Source of the DNA: Sinonovacula constricta
Lineage: Eukaryota; Mollusca; Bivalvia; Cardiida; Solecurtidae
Direction: 5' to 3'
Length of the DNA: 64,000 nucleotides
Assembly (NCBI GenBank): GCA_007844125.1
Contig: CM017558.1
Coordinates: forward strand, 54,537,408 to 54,601,407
Shown: positions 36,666-49,919 of the stretch, piece by piece
Layout of the letters: every line of letters starts with the position of its first letter
Position numbering within the stretch: position 1 is the first letter of the stretch
Notes under the pieces: model-generated
The model's database searches: none
Told to the model about the DNA's origin: nothing
The model's input: the letters and a program-made list of their open reading frames with translations, nothing else
Program-made: the position numbers and the translations under genes

Positions 36666-39340
36666 GATGAAACTGAATATTTTACAATTCCAACGTGCTG
36701 CAGAATCGCCAAAATGGCTGCCTCTTTTCCCATGCTTTCTGTTTTGTTAGTCAGCCACAATGAAAAGTAATTCAAAAGACATATAGCCTAACTTTAATAA
36801 CAAGGGTATATTGCTACATGTTTTCCAGCATACGTCTGCTGCAACACCTACCACACCTAATATATATTAGGTTGATTCCTTCATCAAAGCCATTCATTCA
36901 TAAATGTTACTGTCTTCTTGCTCTTTGAAATAACTTCTAGCATAAGTTTCATTTGTAAATCATTTTACTTTGCAACAACAGCAATAATCACCATCATTTA
37001 TATTGACAAGGTTATGAATAGAAAAAATAGATGTCAATTAATCCACCTATGAACCACTTGATGCAGCGTTGTTGCAGCGATGTTCGGTGCAGAATGTAAA
37101 CACGGCATGATCCCTTTTTGTCCCGCCATAAAAACTGACTTTGGGTAAAAGAATTCACACAGTCCTGAACCACACACTGAGATGCTTGTCTGACTGTAAG
37201 CATGTTTAATTCAGGTTTACATTTCAAAAAATGACAAATTATTGTGATTTGAGCAAAATAAATAAAGATAATTGACATTTTAACTGATTATTCAATCAAC
37301 ATATAAAAAAAATATCAAGAAAAGTTATTGTTAGCACTGAGATTTAAATCAATGACTGCAAGGCACAAAGTAAAACACTCTGCCATCCTGCTAATAACTG
37401 CACACTGTTATGAAATAGTGTTTATTTTACATAATATCTTAGTAAAGAGTAGAAAACCTATCACTGAGAATTGCGCAAAGTGTGTTAATTTATAATAACA
37501 ACAATGACTCTTTTGGTACTAAAAATTCAATTGGAAGTAAATGGAATATAGCTTTATTTTGTCAGTACAGGAGCTGCTGCTGTCACTAAAACTGTGCTGT
37601 TTTCTCTATACCGATATCAGAACCGGGCACCTTGAAGAATCAATACCTGAACTGACATCAAATATTTATGGCAAATATAAATTGAAGGGGTTCATTGATA
37701 GAACTTTGTCAACGGGGGTTCATTATGAAGCCTAATTATAAGTAAATTGTTTGAAAGTGACGATGACAAGCTGGTTTGTTGTGGACGATTTATCAGACAC
37801 TTAATGAATAGCCTGGGGAAAATTAAGATGAAGAATACACCATTTTAAAGATGATATTCTCTATGGTTAAGTAATTAAACTTCATGGATTCTGTGTGGTA
37901 AGCATGTTTAAGGTGATAATTGTTTACAATCTTTGGATGAATAGATACATGTTTTATAAAATGCAAAGTTTTATTTATAAGTATGGCATGCGCAGGAATG
38001 AAATGAACTAATCAACTTGTAAAATTAGAGGCATATGTTGATATGAAGGAATTATGCAAGGCCATGACAATAAACAATACACCCTTGTTCATAACTGATA
38101 TGTCAAGGCCTGCTCTTATTTTTTATCTTAAACCTTTAATACAACTATGCCATTAGCCACAGTTAGTTACAAAATTTATCTTCACAAGTTAAAACAGCAG
38201 CATGTAGCCCATTTTCAGAATCGACTGTAGAAATGAATGCCTTGCACAAATAAGTTTAAATATGTGTCAAACTTACACTGTAATCATGTTTTATTTAAAA
38301 ATTGAATTTTTAAAGTAAAATCTATTTTAGTTAGAAGTACTTACTATAAAATATGCATTCTGTTATTTGTAACTTACTAGTGTCCAGAAAAAAGAATGCT
38401 GTTCTACCACTTTTGGTCTGCACAGTATGCAGTACTTACCACACAAGCATGGCCGCGCATCAGTTATATAGACTATCATAGTTAATTAGATGAAACTAGA
38501 GAGAACTGGCAGGGTGGGAGGAGGCCTCCCATTTATAGGTTAGTATTTCTAGCAAAAACAGATGTTAATATAAAATCCAGTTTTAGTAGCAAAAAACCTT
38601 ATCTACTATAAAATATGCAGACTTTGTAGCAAAGGTGGGAAGATAGTTTATTCACTTAGCCCGAGGGTCAAAGAGACAGGACAAGCCCGTATGGATGGCA
38701 ACAAGTGAAACACTATAACTATCCAGTGAATTCACTATGTATATATTAGGGATGTAAATTGAATTCCTATATTTGTTACATGTATTTGATTCATATTCAA
38801 ATATTTGGAATGAATTAATATATCATAGTGGCACACAACACATTAATTTTTCACTCTGTTTACTGTGTTTGGCATTGTCAAATGTTTTATTTCTGGCCAA
38901 AACTAACATTGCTAGCCTTCATTAATGCAGAAGCAGTGGTAGATTTATGATGTTAGCAAAGCATAAAGGACCATGCAGAGGGGTGTTTCTTTACTCGGTC
39001 AGCAATAATTTGCAAGAGAATACTGTCAACGAAGGATGCCAGTAAATATCATTGTTCCTTAAAAATTCAGTATAATTAACATTTGTATGGCTTATTAAAT
39101 ATAAAGAGCCACTTAAGCTCCTTTCAATGTAAGCATAAGATTGATGTTAAATTGTGACTGGCTGATTATCACTTAGGGTATTGCATGGGCATTAAGCCAT
39201 AACATGTCATTTAGGGACATTTATTTGTAATATAATTTGGAATAATGACACTTTCTACTTCTCCTTTCTCTAAAAGATTGTGTATTGCTGACAAGACATT
39301 GGTGATTTAAGCACAGTTCTTAAAAGATTCAAGATAAGGG
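36666..39340. other. stretch without a securely recognised gene
   Basis: Mostly AT-rich. Contains an exon-like minus-strand stretch at 37047-37193 (see findings) with several CpGs, and plain sequence otherwise. Confidence 0.45.
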
Positions 39341-39344
39341 TGGA

Positions 39345-40660
39345 TGAAATGGGATGCAGGAACCTTGCCTTATAATCAACAGAATTCAAAGGGTCCTGTG
39401 AGATGAGAGGCCAGGCTTGGAGAAATTGTTTCAGCCTGGCTCTCACAGGATAGGTCTGGTTCGACTGTGAGAGGAGGTCAAAATGGCAAAGTCCTAGGGC
39501 TGAGTCTTAGGGGGCCCATCCTTTGACTTAGGAGGTCTCCTAGACCTGACTTCCCAACCCTGACCCTGGGGAAAGGCAGCTTGCTTAGGAGCTTATTGCA
39601 TAGCTGAAGTCACGAGTCATGAGATGTTATTGGGCTTCTTGTGGAGATAAGGGAAAGAAGGGAGGACAGAAAGTTTCTGTGATTTATTCTTTCCTCAAGG
39701 AACAAAGGATCTGAACTGTCTGCCCTTAAATCTAACCCATCAACATAACACTCCGAATCCGATGAGAAGGAGAAAGATCTCTGACAGGGAGCAGTCGCGC
39801 TCGGGGTCTGGCAGACCAGCATCGAAATGGTAACTAGTACATGCCCAATGACTGGTGCTTTAATGGAGACTGGTGGTACAGAACCTGGCATACTGACATG
39901 ACTGATAGATGCCTAGTCAGAAGTCCGAGCACTCTGTAAACTCAAATTTACCTGGGTATAATGAGGCAATTTTGATAGTTAGAAAGATGTGCGAGTTGAT
40001 AAGAAGATCCTCATCAGCCTAAAAGGGTATCTAGATCTCCTTCTAGACCTTTTTCTTGATTTAGATCTATGTTTACTATTCTTGTACCAGTGAGATCACT
40101 TACTATACATATCCTTCCTCTTTTTCTTCTTCCTGTCCCAACCTCTATCAGAAGAGGAGTGCGAGGAGGATGAAGAGAGGACCTTTCGTCTGTGGCGTTT
40201 ACTTCTTAGAGAATTGCCACTTTCTGTTCTGGTTTGATCAAATTCCTGAAGTGGAAGCGGAACCTGAGACTTCGGACAGAAGAGAGCCTCTGTACCATGA
40301 TCTTCTTCTATGAGCCAGGGGACCAGCCAGGCTGATGCCTGTGTGTCTGCCCGGACTGGTTGATAAACCTGGTGATTGGTGGCTTATAGGAGACTGGTGA
40401 CCAGTGATAGACAACTTGTGTAATAAGGGTCAAGTATAAGGAATCTGAAGTTTTTGCTCCTTAGGGAAAGAGCGGTCAGATTCATGATCAGGCGAGCTGG
40501 ATGCTTGTGAATTGCCTTTTGAGTGGGAACAATATGTCCTATGCTGAGCAGCAAGCTCTCACTGATTGGCCCAAGACAAAGAGAAAGGGCATGGCTGTTT
40601 AACAGCCACAACAATTGACAAACATGAGAGATGACTATCCCATTTCCCTTTCCTATAACC
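39345..40660 (-). pseudogene. degenerate DIRS-like (tyrosine recombinase class) retrotransposon fragment
   Basis: Read on the minus strand, 40380-40098 is open and encodes a gag-like segment. It contains ASAWLVPWLIEEDHG, then a Ser/Arg/Lys-rich part (KRHRRKVLSSSSSHSSSDRG, DRKKKKRKD), ends at a stop, and continues basic (SKHRSKSRKRSRRRSR). Further on, with frame changes, come PPKSKDGPPKTQP and DFAILTSSHSRTRPIL, and then at about 39470-39370 VRARLKQFLQAWPLISQDP. The last pattern (G/A-R-L-x-x-F-L-x-x-W-x-x-I-x-x-D-P) is the N-terminus of DIRS-type reverse transcriptases as I remember them. Order gag then RT on one strand fits. Stops and frameshifts make it non-functional, and it ends before the RT catalytic core. 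Confidence 0.5.
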
Positions 40661-41421
40661 ATAGGTGCTCTCTGCCAATTAAAAAATTAGTGGGAGGAGA
40701 ACTCAGGGTATGAAACTACACTGTCATAGCATTATATATACATGTAATTCAAAATGGTGAATGCTTAATGTGTTTGATCTGAAAGCAGGCAACAATTGAG
40801 GTAACTTGTTGGGGATCATGTGACTTACTAAAAAAAGTTTTTTGTGACTGCTGAGTCTTTTAACACCAAAAGAATATGTATTTTGGAAGATAAAAGATGA
40901 TATGAAAAAGATTTTAGTGCAATTTGAGATGTTTCTGCCTGCCTCATATGAGTTTCCAAAACACATCAATATTCAAATATTAAACAATGTTAAAGTTATT
41001 GCTATTATAAACATGAATTAATTATTAAGTCACAACACATAAAATTTACTCATGCATAACTATTAGCTTCATTATCCAGCGAAATGGATTAAATTATTGT
41101 AAAATGAATGATTTAGCTCAATATACAAAACATATTACTTGGACAAGAATCAATGTTGTTTTATTTTGCATCAAAGTTTTACCAAAAATTGGTAAGCTCC
41201 TGTAAGGCAATAGTTTTATATATTTGTATTGGTCAGTTTTATTTTAATAAAAATGCCATGTCATGAAATATATACTGCAATTATGTTGTTGTTTTCATTA
41301 GTTCTTTCTTTCAATATACCAGGAAGAAAAAAAGCCAGAACTGCTAGAAAATTACTCATTGTGCAAGACATTAAAACTGATAAAGTATAGGGTTAATATA
41401 CATTACTTTAGGTTCTGACAA
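40661..41421. other. stretch without a recognised gene
   Basis: AT-rich DNA between the retroelement remnant and the 31-bp array. Nothing recognised. Confidence 0.5.
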
Positions 41422-42360
41422 TCTTCAGCAGCAGCTAATTATTGATACCAGGTATTCAGCAGCAGCTAACTATTGATACCAGGTATTCAGCAGCAGCTAA
41501 CTATTGATACCAGGTATTCAGCAGCAGCTAACTATTGATACCAGGTATTCAGCAGCAGCTAACTATTGATACCAGGTATTCAGCAGCAGCTAACTATTGA
41601 TACCAGGTATTCAGCAGCAGCTAATTATTGATACCAGGTATTCAGCAGCAGCTAATTATTGATACCAGGTATTCAGCAGCAGCTAACTATTGATACCAGG
41701 TATTCAGCAGCGGCTAACTATTGATACCAGGTATTCAGCAGCAGCTAACTATTGATACCAGGTATTCAGCAGCAGCTAACTATTGATACCAGGTATTCAG
41801 CAGCAGCTAACTATTGATACCAGGCATTCAGCAGCAGCTAACTATTGATACCAGGCATTCAGCAGCAGCTAACTATTGATACCAGGTATTCAGCAGTGGC
41901 TAACTATTGATACCAGGTATTCAGCAGCAGCTAACTATTGATACCAGGTATTCAGCAGTGGCTAACTATTGATACCAGGCATTCAGCAGCAGCTAACTAT
42001 TGATACCAGGCATTCAGCAGCAGCTAACTATTGATACCAGGTATTCAGCAGTGGCTAACTATTGATACCAGGTATTCAGCAGCAGCTAATTATTGATACC
42101 AGGTATTCAGCATCAGCTAATTATTGATACCAGGTATTCAGCAGCAGCTAACTATTGATACCAGGTCTTCAGCAGCAGCTAACTATTGATATCAGGTATT
42201 CAGCAGCAGCTAACTATTGATACCAGGCATTCAGCAGCAGCTTATTATTGATACCAGGTCTTCAGCAGCAGCTAACTATTGATACCAGGTATTCAGCAGC
42301 AGCTAACTATTGATACCAGGTATTCAGCAGCAGCTAACTATTGATACCAGGTATTCAACA
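41422..42360 (+). repeat. 31-bp tandem array, 30 copies in exact register
   Basis: Unit 'agcagcagctaactattgat' then 'accaggtattc'. The 'gatacca' anchor of the first unit (41444) and of the last (42343) are 899 bases apart, exactly 29 x 31, so there is no net length change. Subtypes differ by aact/aatt, cagcag/cagtgg and ggtatt/ggcatt/ggtctt. The sequence is unrelated to the 31-bp array at 31.3 kb. Confidence 0.97.
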
Positions 42361-42454
42361 GTAAGGCTTAAAATGTCCATTTTTTTCAAATACACACTGA
42401 GTGCAATCTAACATCTACTACTTATACTGCCAACACCTCTCATCAGAATATTAA

Positions 42455-42640
42455 AGGCAGGGGTACTTATGATGTGCAGCAGGGACTGAATTTGGCTTGT
42501 CAAAATCGACTATCATGACTTTGACAATCCCTAATATCTTCGGAATCGAGGACTGAAGCCCAGATTTAAAGTCTTTTGTGTGACCCGACAGGTGACTGAC
42601 CCTGCACCTTCTTGGTCTGCAAAAGGATTCTCTACCAATG
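42455..42640 (-). repeat. tRNA-derived SINE, family B, diverged copy
   Basis: Shares 'aggggtacttatgatgtgc', '..agggactgaa', 'atttaaagtct' and a 'gtgacccgac' block with the copy at 27151-27364. The B-box region is degraded (gtgactgaccctgcacc). Confidence 0.6.
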
Positions 42641-44420
42641 AGGTCTTTCGCCATTATGAAGCTACATGTACTGCTTTAGCTTGTGACTATAGTCTTTATT
42701 TAGTATCAAAATTTATAAAACATCTCTACAAGGAGCACAAACAAACAATAGCACCAAACTTTTTTCTGTTGCAATGCTCAATTTCGACAACACAATTTCT
42801 GCTACTTCCAAGTTCTTGACAAATTTCCATGCAAAAGATTACCAGCTTTTATACTTCCTGCTGTGAAAAATCTCATTTATTGAATCAATAAATAATGCTC
42901 TTCCTATTCTTGAATAAAAAGATTAATTATTTCTAAATCTCTAGAAAATTTTAATAAATTACTTTTTCATAGCCTGCACTTGAAAACTATAAATAATGTT
43001 GTTCAGCTCCAAGAATAGTTCTAACTCTCAACTTGCTAAGTGGGATCAGGTCTCTAGAAGCAGAACATGTAGCTCCATGTCAGCCTCTTAATGGCTCCTG
43101 ATGTTGGACCTGGATCTGTGAGATCTGCAGTAGTCCCTGGCAATATGTAGTTTTACCTTGGCTATTATTTGTTAACAAATTTAGAAAATCTTTAGCTGTA
43201 AACAAGTTTAGAATAATTGTGATAGAAGAACTGGGACCAAGGTAATATAATGGTTAGCAAGGGTATAAAAAACAACTGATTGTCCTAATTTGATTGGATT
43301 TAAATTCACTCAGTCTCAGACATGGCTCTCAGCTTGAGTGAAAACAATGAACACTTCAGTTCCTGGCCTAAACATGCATGTTGGTCTGAATAAAGAACTC
43401 TGAATTGTTACTAATTAAGTTTCACTTTAATATTGGACAGGTTTTTAAGTTTTTAAACGTACAGTAAGTTGAATATTAAAGTGGTATAATCAGATATAAA
43501 TTTTTTATTCAGATGTAAACACCATAGTTTCAGAGGTCTTAATACTTAAAATATGGGTAGGGCTTTTCTGTCCAAAGTAAGAAAGCTTAGACAGTTTCAC
43601 AAAATGTATAGGTTTTTTTTTTCTATTTTAATCTTGTGGCTCTGCATGAGGCATATCCAAGAGACAAGAGAAATTTCAATTATTATTTTATAGGCTTCAA
43701 TATGTAAGTCAGTGATTAAGTCAACACATAGGCAGAATGAATAAACATCTGTGAATTGGTTGTGTTTTCTTCACTTGTGGAAAAACGTTATATCTCAGCT
43801 GCATAGCCCTGCAGAGTTCCACTGCATATGTTCCACACGACCAACATCTCAATTACACAATCAATCAGAGACTCAGGACTCATGCAGCCTGGGTCTATTG
43901 ATGCAGAGCTATCAATAACGGAGTTAAATGTAGGATTTTTTGCAGCTAATATTCCCATATTCTCAAGCAAACCCAATACTGTGGCCACACATGTGCATCC
44001 TCTCATCAACTTGATTCAAATGAATGCTCACAGCATATGATTTTTGATAAAATAAAAGAACATAATAAAAGTACAAATGCTTAAAAATGGTTATATAGAA
44101 TGCCCTATGGCTCCAATATTTATTATAATTTATTTCATAAAACTACTGACTGCCAACAAAAATCAACCTTTGTAAAAAAGTATTTTGGAAAAAAAAAAGA
44201 CTTTACATCTGTCATCATCTCAAGCTTGTTCCTACAGTTATTTGATTGTAGCACTATTCAAAAAAAAAATGACTTAAAAGAATAAGCATCACATAATATA
44301 ATTATTCTGATATTAATGCTCCGATTGATTGCTCCATTACTGTTTGCTTCTGCTTGAAACAATGAAAATTTAGCAGATTACGAGCCCTAGCTCATAATAA
44401 AAATATCTTAAATCATACGA
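42641..44420. other. stretch without a securely recognised gene
   Basis: AT-rich, except 43790-44010, which is less biased and is open on both strands (73 residues minus, 70 residues plus). Neither product is recognisable. Confidence 0.45.
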
Positions 44421-44424
44421 ACAA

Positions 44425-44790
44425 GAGCTGTACATAGACAGCATGCTCCCCTTTTCTAAGAGATGCTCAGTAAATACAAAACTGAAAAAGGGGCATTACT
44501 CTGCCAAAATACATTTTAGAGCTACCAGCCTTTTAAAATGAATTTCACTTTGGATAGTGAACAAGAGAATTTTAGTGAATATTGTTTACTGTTTTTGAAA
44601 TTTAACAAAATGTATCCCAACAGTGATCAATGCCGACAAGAGTTCCATGAAAATACCTCCATCTTTTTTCCCCAAAAAGTGGGCCTTAAAACATTGCTTA
44701 AAATAAAACATTAATGGCATTAGCTCCAATACAAAAAGCCATGGATTTCAAGACTTTGATGGTAAAGAAACATAACTAAATCATTCTGCA
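44425..44790 (+). repeat. bivalve-type dispersed repeat ('caagagctgtacatagacagc')
   Basis: Starts 'caagagctgtacatagacag' followed by 'catgctcccc', and contains 'aaaaaggggcattactctg' and '...acaagagttccatgaaaat'. I recognise the layout from memory as a common bivalve repeat; this copy is diverged. Confidence 0.55.
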
Positions 44791-45849
44791 GAATGAAAAT
44801 GGCTTCATGTTCTATAGATTGCTTTCTTTGCCAGATAACTTGTCTTGAGGTGAATGTAAGAAGCTATTTTTAGCCATCCCTGCTCTACTATGAGGAAATT
44901 TAATATCACTCCCATTACATCTAGGAATATGAGGTAAAGAATCAGATTAGGATTCTTCAATCATAACTATTTACTGCCATAGCTTCAGGCCCTTTTTCTT
45001 GAATTATATTACCAAGGTAAATTATTTAAGTGCTGTTAATTAAAGTGCTGCTCCAGCACCTTCATGGCTGTGTAGTACTTCAAGTTTTAAGGCAATAAAA
45101 CTATAGAAACTCTAAACAATTCATCAAAGTATACATTACATTATAATATAATTGTTTATGTTGAATAGCACTGAAAATCTCAGTTTGCAGAATTCAAAAA
45201 AATATGAATTGCATTTACAATGTCTTAATGTATTTTTATAATGTCTTACTGTGTTATAATGACTTAATTGTCACTGGCATGTGTTTTTTGGTTGTCGTTG
45301 TTTTTTAAATAATATAATTTTCCTAAAACAAAAAATATGACATGTCATTGTGGCTTAGAAAAAAAAAATGAAAGTCCATGAATGGGTATACATTGGTACA
45401 TAAGGACAATGATTTGTTTCGCTTTTTTTTAAATTACGATCTTCTTTAAATGTAGTTAAAATTGAAATATTGACTTAACATTTAACAAATGTTGCTTTTG
45501 ATCTAAAATATTAGCCTTTTTTCTGTGTGTTTATTTTCTTTTTCATTCCCAGTAACTGTCTACCTAAAGTCTCTTGATAATATTCCTACTTCAGGGCACA
45601 CATGTCTGGTCCTTACAACCTACAGTGAAACTGTTTTTTACACTTGGAGCATACTATTTCAAATATTGAGAAATGCCAAGCAGGACATGCCACAACCTTC
45701 CTAGTGGTAATACGCTTAAAACAGTTCTGCACTGACTTCCATTTTCCTGGTTTATTTCGGAACAGATTTAGAGGGGGGTCCCAGATAATTGCTCAATAAC
45801 CACTTACATAAACATTGCAATGAAAGAACTGCACTGCTTGGCCAGGACC

Positions 45850-45985
45850 AGTGATGTTACTCTTAGTCTGCCAGGTACAAATTGATCAATCTTTGACCAA
45901 TAGTGTAGATCCAGACCAACCAGCTCCTGCTGGGAAATGTCTGACCAGGATCCTTTTGGCAGCTGATTATTTTTCAATTCATCTT
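45850..45985 (+). repeat. dispersed repeat D copy
   Basis: 'ccagaccaaccagctcctgc' then 'tgggaaatgtctgaccagga' then 'tccttttggcagctg'. Open frames across it are repeat sequence. Confidence 0.55.
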
Positions 45986-47929
45986 GTTTTGTAAGCATGA
46001 AGCTATGAGACACTTTAGCACGAACTTTAGGTTATTATAATATGTAACTTGATATTTAAACTTCAGCTTGCTACATTTGTGAAAATCATACTCTCAACTC
46101 TTGCAGGAGACTAAGCAGCAATTAGTGCAAGTCTTGACCGGACAGTTCCTAGTTGACTGACCTAGATTAGTTGCTTCAGCTTTATATAAATGTGATAAGC
46201 AGGTTATGAGCAAATTGACCAGTACATGTACTGTTTATTGATAATATTTCTTAATTTCATTTCTAACAAATACATCCAGAATATAACCAGACTAGACCCA
46301 GTAGGAGTGAGCTGCTCTGGATATACAATACTTGCTTAAACATGTTCAACTGATATTTAGCAGGCTAAGTGATATTGCAAAGTTGCAGAACAGCAATAAA
46401 ATACTTCCCTATCGATCTCTCATCACTTTCTATGATCAGGACACTTCTGCTGACAGAATCAAACTACAGCAATGCAGACTTGTTAGAAAGCTGTGTGCAT
46501 GAAACATAAACTCATTTTATGTTTTTAATGTATCTGTGAATGAACATCATAGTGTCTTTTTGCATGTGAATCCATCATAGCTGAAAATAAACCTGCAGGT
46601 AGTCTCATTACAATTAACTTGTTTGGGGTTTATTCCTCAGCAGCAGCTGCTGCAAGATTGCTATCATCATCAGAATCATTATATTTACATTAATGAACTT
46701 GTCATCTGCTTTTATAATTATAATATTAGTAAATGATTCATTGATTAAACCAATACAACATTGAATTTTCTACAATATATACAAAATGCTGAACTTTTAT
46801 CTTTATTCAATGTTTATCAAAATGAAAATAGACAAAACAAACTTCTGAGACAAAAATGGATAAATATGATGATATGAAGAGGATTGTGGACAGGAATCTC
46901 CAGGTCCCACAATGTCTCTTCCCACACATGGTTCTGATTTACTGGTCTGAAAGGCATGTTCCTCACATTACTCTGTCCTCTGGGAAGAGATAAGGGAAAA
47001 ATACATGTGTAAATAGCTCACAGAAACAGTCTCAATAGCTGGAAAATACAACTAATGACCAGGGTTAAATTTACAATGCAATAAAAGTTAAGTTGTTTTT
47101 ATCTTGCCGACATTTTAGACTTTATATGGTCAACATGGGTATTTGAAAATGAGTAAAGCAAATCGGATTGAGGTATAATTGGATGCTATATGTGTTAGTT
47201 TCCATTTTCTCAGTTTTTCTTTTGTCAATTGATTAATCAGATCACTGATATTGTCTTAGTAGTTCAATAATGTGGAGATGTCTAGACTGTGTGGTCTCTA
47301 CAAGAGAACAGTTTGGTCAACCAAGGCACTGAGCCATCAGTCAGCAATATAATTGTCCTGATTTTTGTAGTTTTTCAAAAATGTAGTCTTACGGAAATCT
47401 CATTTCAGTATATAAAGGCATTCTAGTAAGTGAAATTGTCTTCTAATTTATCACAATATAACTGGTAATGCTATTGGCTCATGCAGGCCTTATTTTATAG
47501 AAAATGGTCACTACCCTGGATGCCATGTCTTTTAATGTTTACTTTTTAATGACAGTAAGAGAAACTAAAAACATTAATACCAAATAACAAGGCTTAAATA
47601 GCTCAAGGTTTTTACTGTAAAGCCAAATATGGAAATATAGCTATGCCAAGAATGGTCTTTGCCCAGCATGGATGCTATGCTATTTGCTTCAATGTATATA
47701 ATACATGATACATTTAAGAGTTAAATATTTTTAGAGTTGAATAAACTAACTAGTGTCTTTTTTTAATTTAATAGCAAATAATAATACTGTTACAGTTATT
47801 TGGAAGACATTTTACAATCTCTAGATATGAGCATCATTAACTGCAATGTTAAGTGTTAATGTAGTACAACTGTACTATGATAAGCCATGTATTAATAATT
47901 ATGCAGTTATGAATAAAAAAACAAGAAGA

Positions 47930-48170
47930 CCATGATGCTCCTATATAGCTCACCTGAGTGCCATAGACATTTAGTCATAGCAAGCAAGAAATATCAGCAA
48001 TGTTGAAACTGACCAGAATAATTGTAACACATGTACATAAGCAACAGCTGGACAATCATCTTCAATGTTTGTTTTACTTTATAGCATAATTATAAGAAAA
48101 ATGGCCATGCCCCTGTTGGCAATGGTTTTGATGGATCAAAATTCTTTACACTATTTACACTAAGTGGTGA
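47930..48170 (+). repeat. bivalve-type dispersed repeat ('ctcacctgagtgccatagac')
   Basis: 'ccatgatgctcctatatagc' then 'tcacctgagtgccatagac', followed further on by 'gatcaaaattctttacac'. The same two blocks in the same order occur at 49920-50080 ('actcacctgtgtgccaaag', 'attcaaaattctttgacc'). Confidence 0.6.
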
Positions 48171-48369
48171 ATTAATGTCAAGTCATAATGTGGGTTTCAG
48201 AACACTTGTTAAACACATGGCTAAATTAGGTCTTACAGCTTTAGGCCAATATGACACACTGTGAGATCAGCAATCAACAAAGCATAGACAAAGATAGTTA
48301 CTGTGAAGAAACATTCATGTAAATACACATCACCGACACAATATTGGTCATATCGGTAAAATCCAGCAA

Positions 48370-48530
48370 GAAATGGTAAAGGAAACTAGACTTATTTCTG
48401 GGTAGAAGCACTGCCTGACCATAAGTGTCATCTGGACCCCACCTGAATGCTTGTTTGGACTGAATCTCAAACCACACGGTGAAGGCTTCAATAATCTCAA
48501 GTTGGCAACACCAACCACTTGGGCTCCAGA
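48370..48530 (-). repeat. tRNA-derived SINE, family C copy
   Basis: On the minus strand the right end reads GGAGCCCAAGTGGTTGGTG (A-box-like), with GTGGTTTGAGATTC (B-box-like) near 48462-48476. The body reads '...tttctgggtagaagcac' on the plus strand. The acceptor stem is not maintained. Confidence 0.5.
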
Positions 48531-48999
48531 ATCAGTTTACCATCAATTACCAGTGGCATCAGTAAATTGAAATCATTGAGAATGAAGGAGCCATTCAAAT
48601 TGAAATGGCCTCAATACTTAAATGAACAAGTAGCCAAAAAAGGAAAGAATCCTGAAAAAAAATGGAAAAAGCAAATAAAATTACTAACTATGCTAGATCC
48701 ATTTTTTTTCTTCAAACCATTACTTCTAGTACTCATTAGAAATGCCTCACTATTACAATTGTAATGAATAACAAGATTATACATGTTGAGTATGGTTGAG
48801 AATTGGTGGATATATACTGTGACATCAAACCTGATTCATTTCTCTGATGTATTACCATGATATATTACACTGATTTATTACCCTTATCTGGAGCTAAGTG
48901 TGAAGGAAGGCATCAAATACCTCATTAAGCATAGAAAAGTGTCCAAAGGGGGAGGAAAATGACTAAAAATAATTAGGGATTTCTATGGATGAACTTTAG

Positions 49000-49130
49000 C
49001 CCGCATGCTAAGTACAAATGGATCAGGTCTTGACAGAAGGTGCAAGCCCAGATCAGCCAACTCTCAAGGAAAACCATTAAAATCACAATCTACACTTTTT
49101 GCTGCTAAGTCTGTATCAAATTATGAGCAC
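49000..49130 (+). repeat. dispersed repeat D copy
   Basis: 'aagcccagatcagccaactc' then '...aatctacactttttgctgct', plus 'aagtctgtatc'. A second weak copy is at about 49355-49445. Confidence 0.5.
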
Positions 49131-49919
49131 TAAGTAAATTCTAAGCACAAAGTTTTAATTAAGAATGAGTTACTTATTAATAAAGCAGGCAAAGGGTTTT
49201 AAGTTAAAGGATATTTAAACAAGGAAGGAACCAGTTATTGGGCGATGTAATAGGCAATCTTGTCTACAACCCAATTAATCTTGTTCAAACATCCATATCG
49301 GCAGGGAACTCTGGGCTAATGCTCATGTAAGGAAACAAGAAAAACTACAAAGCTAAACAAGTATTGATCAGGATATATCAAATAGTGTAGATTAAGATCA
49401 CACGTCAGCTCCCATTTCTGACCAGTTTTCAGCATTTATTTGATGCTATCATGCTAAGGTTCTAGCAAGGCAACTTAAATAACTACTATTGCACAGAATA
49501 ATGATATACATTAATTGTAAACAAATCACTAATAATTAGATTATTACTAAAAATACAGAAGGTTAGGGGTTTCATCTAGTTCACACATTAATCTAATTCA
49601 TTAAAAATATACAACAGGGAGCTTCTAGATTGCCAAAGGAAATAGAGAAATATGTCTTTCACTATCGACAAATTGCTGATTTTCACTTTGCTATAAAACA
49701 AACAGAATGAGGTATGAATTGGAAACATGATAACTGGTTCAGAAAGTCCTTAAACTATTTTGAAAGAAGAAAGTTGTTTTCTTTTGTTAAAAAATTAATT
49801 TATATCAACAAGGACAGCTGACTATACATTTGCTGAGATAATTGCTTCTTTGCCAATTATTAAGAATAGATTCACACAAACCCATTTAAGCGTATAAAAA
49901 TCAATTTAAACATTTACAC

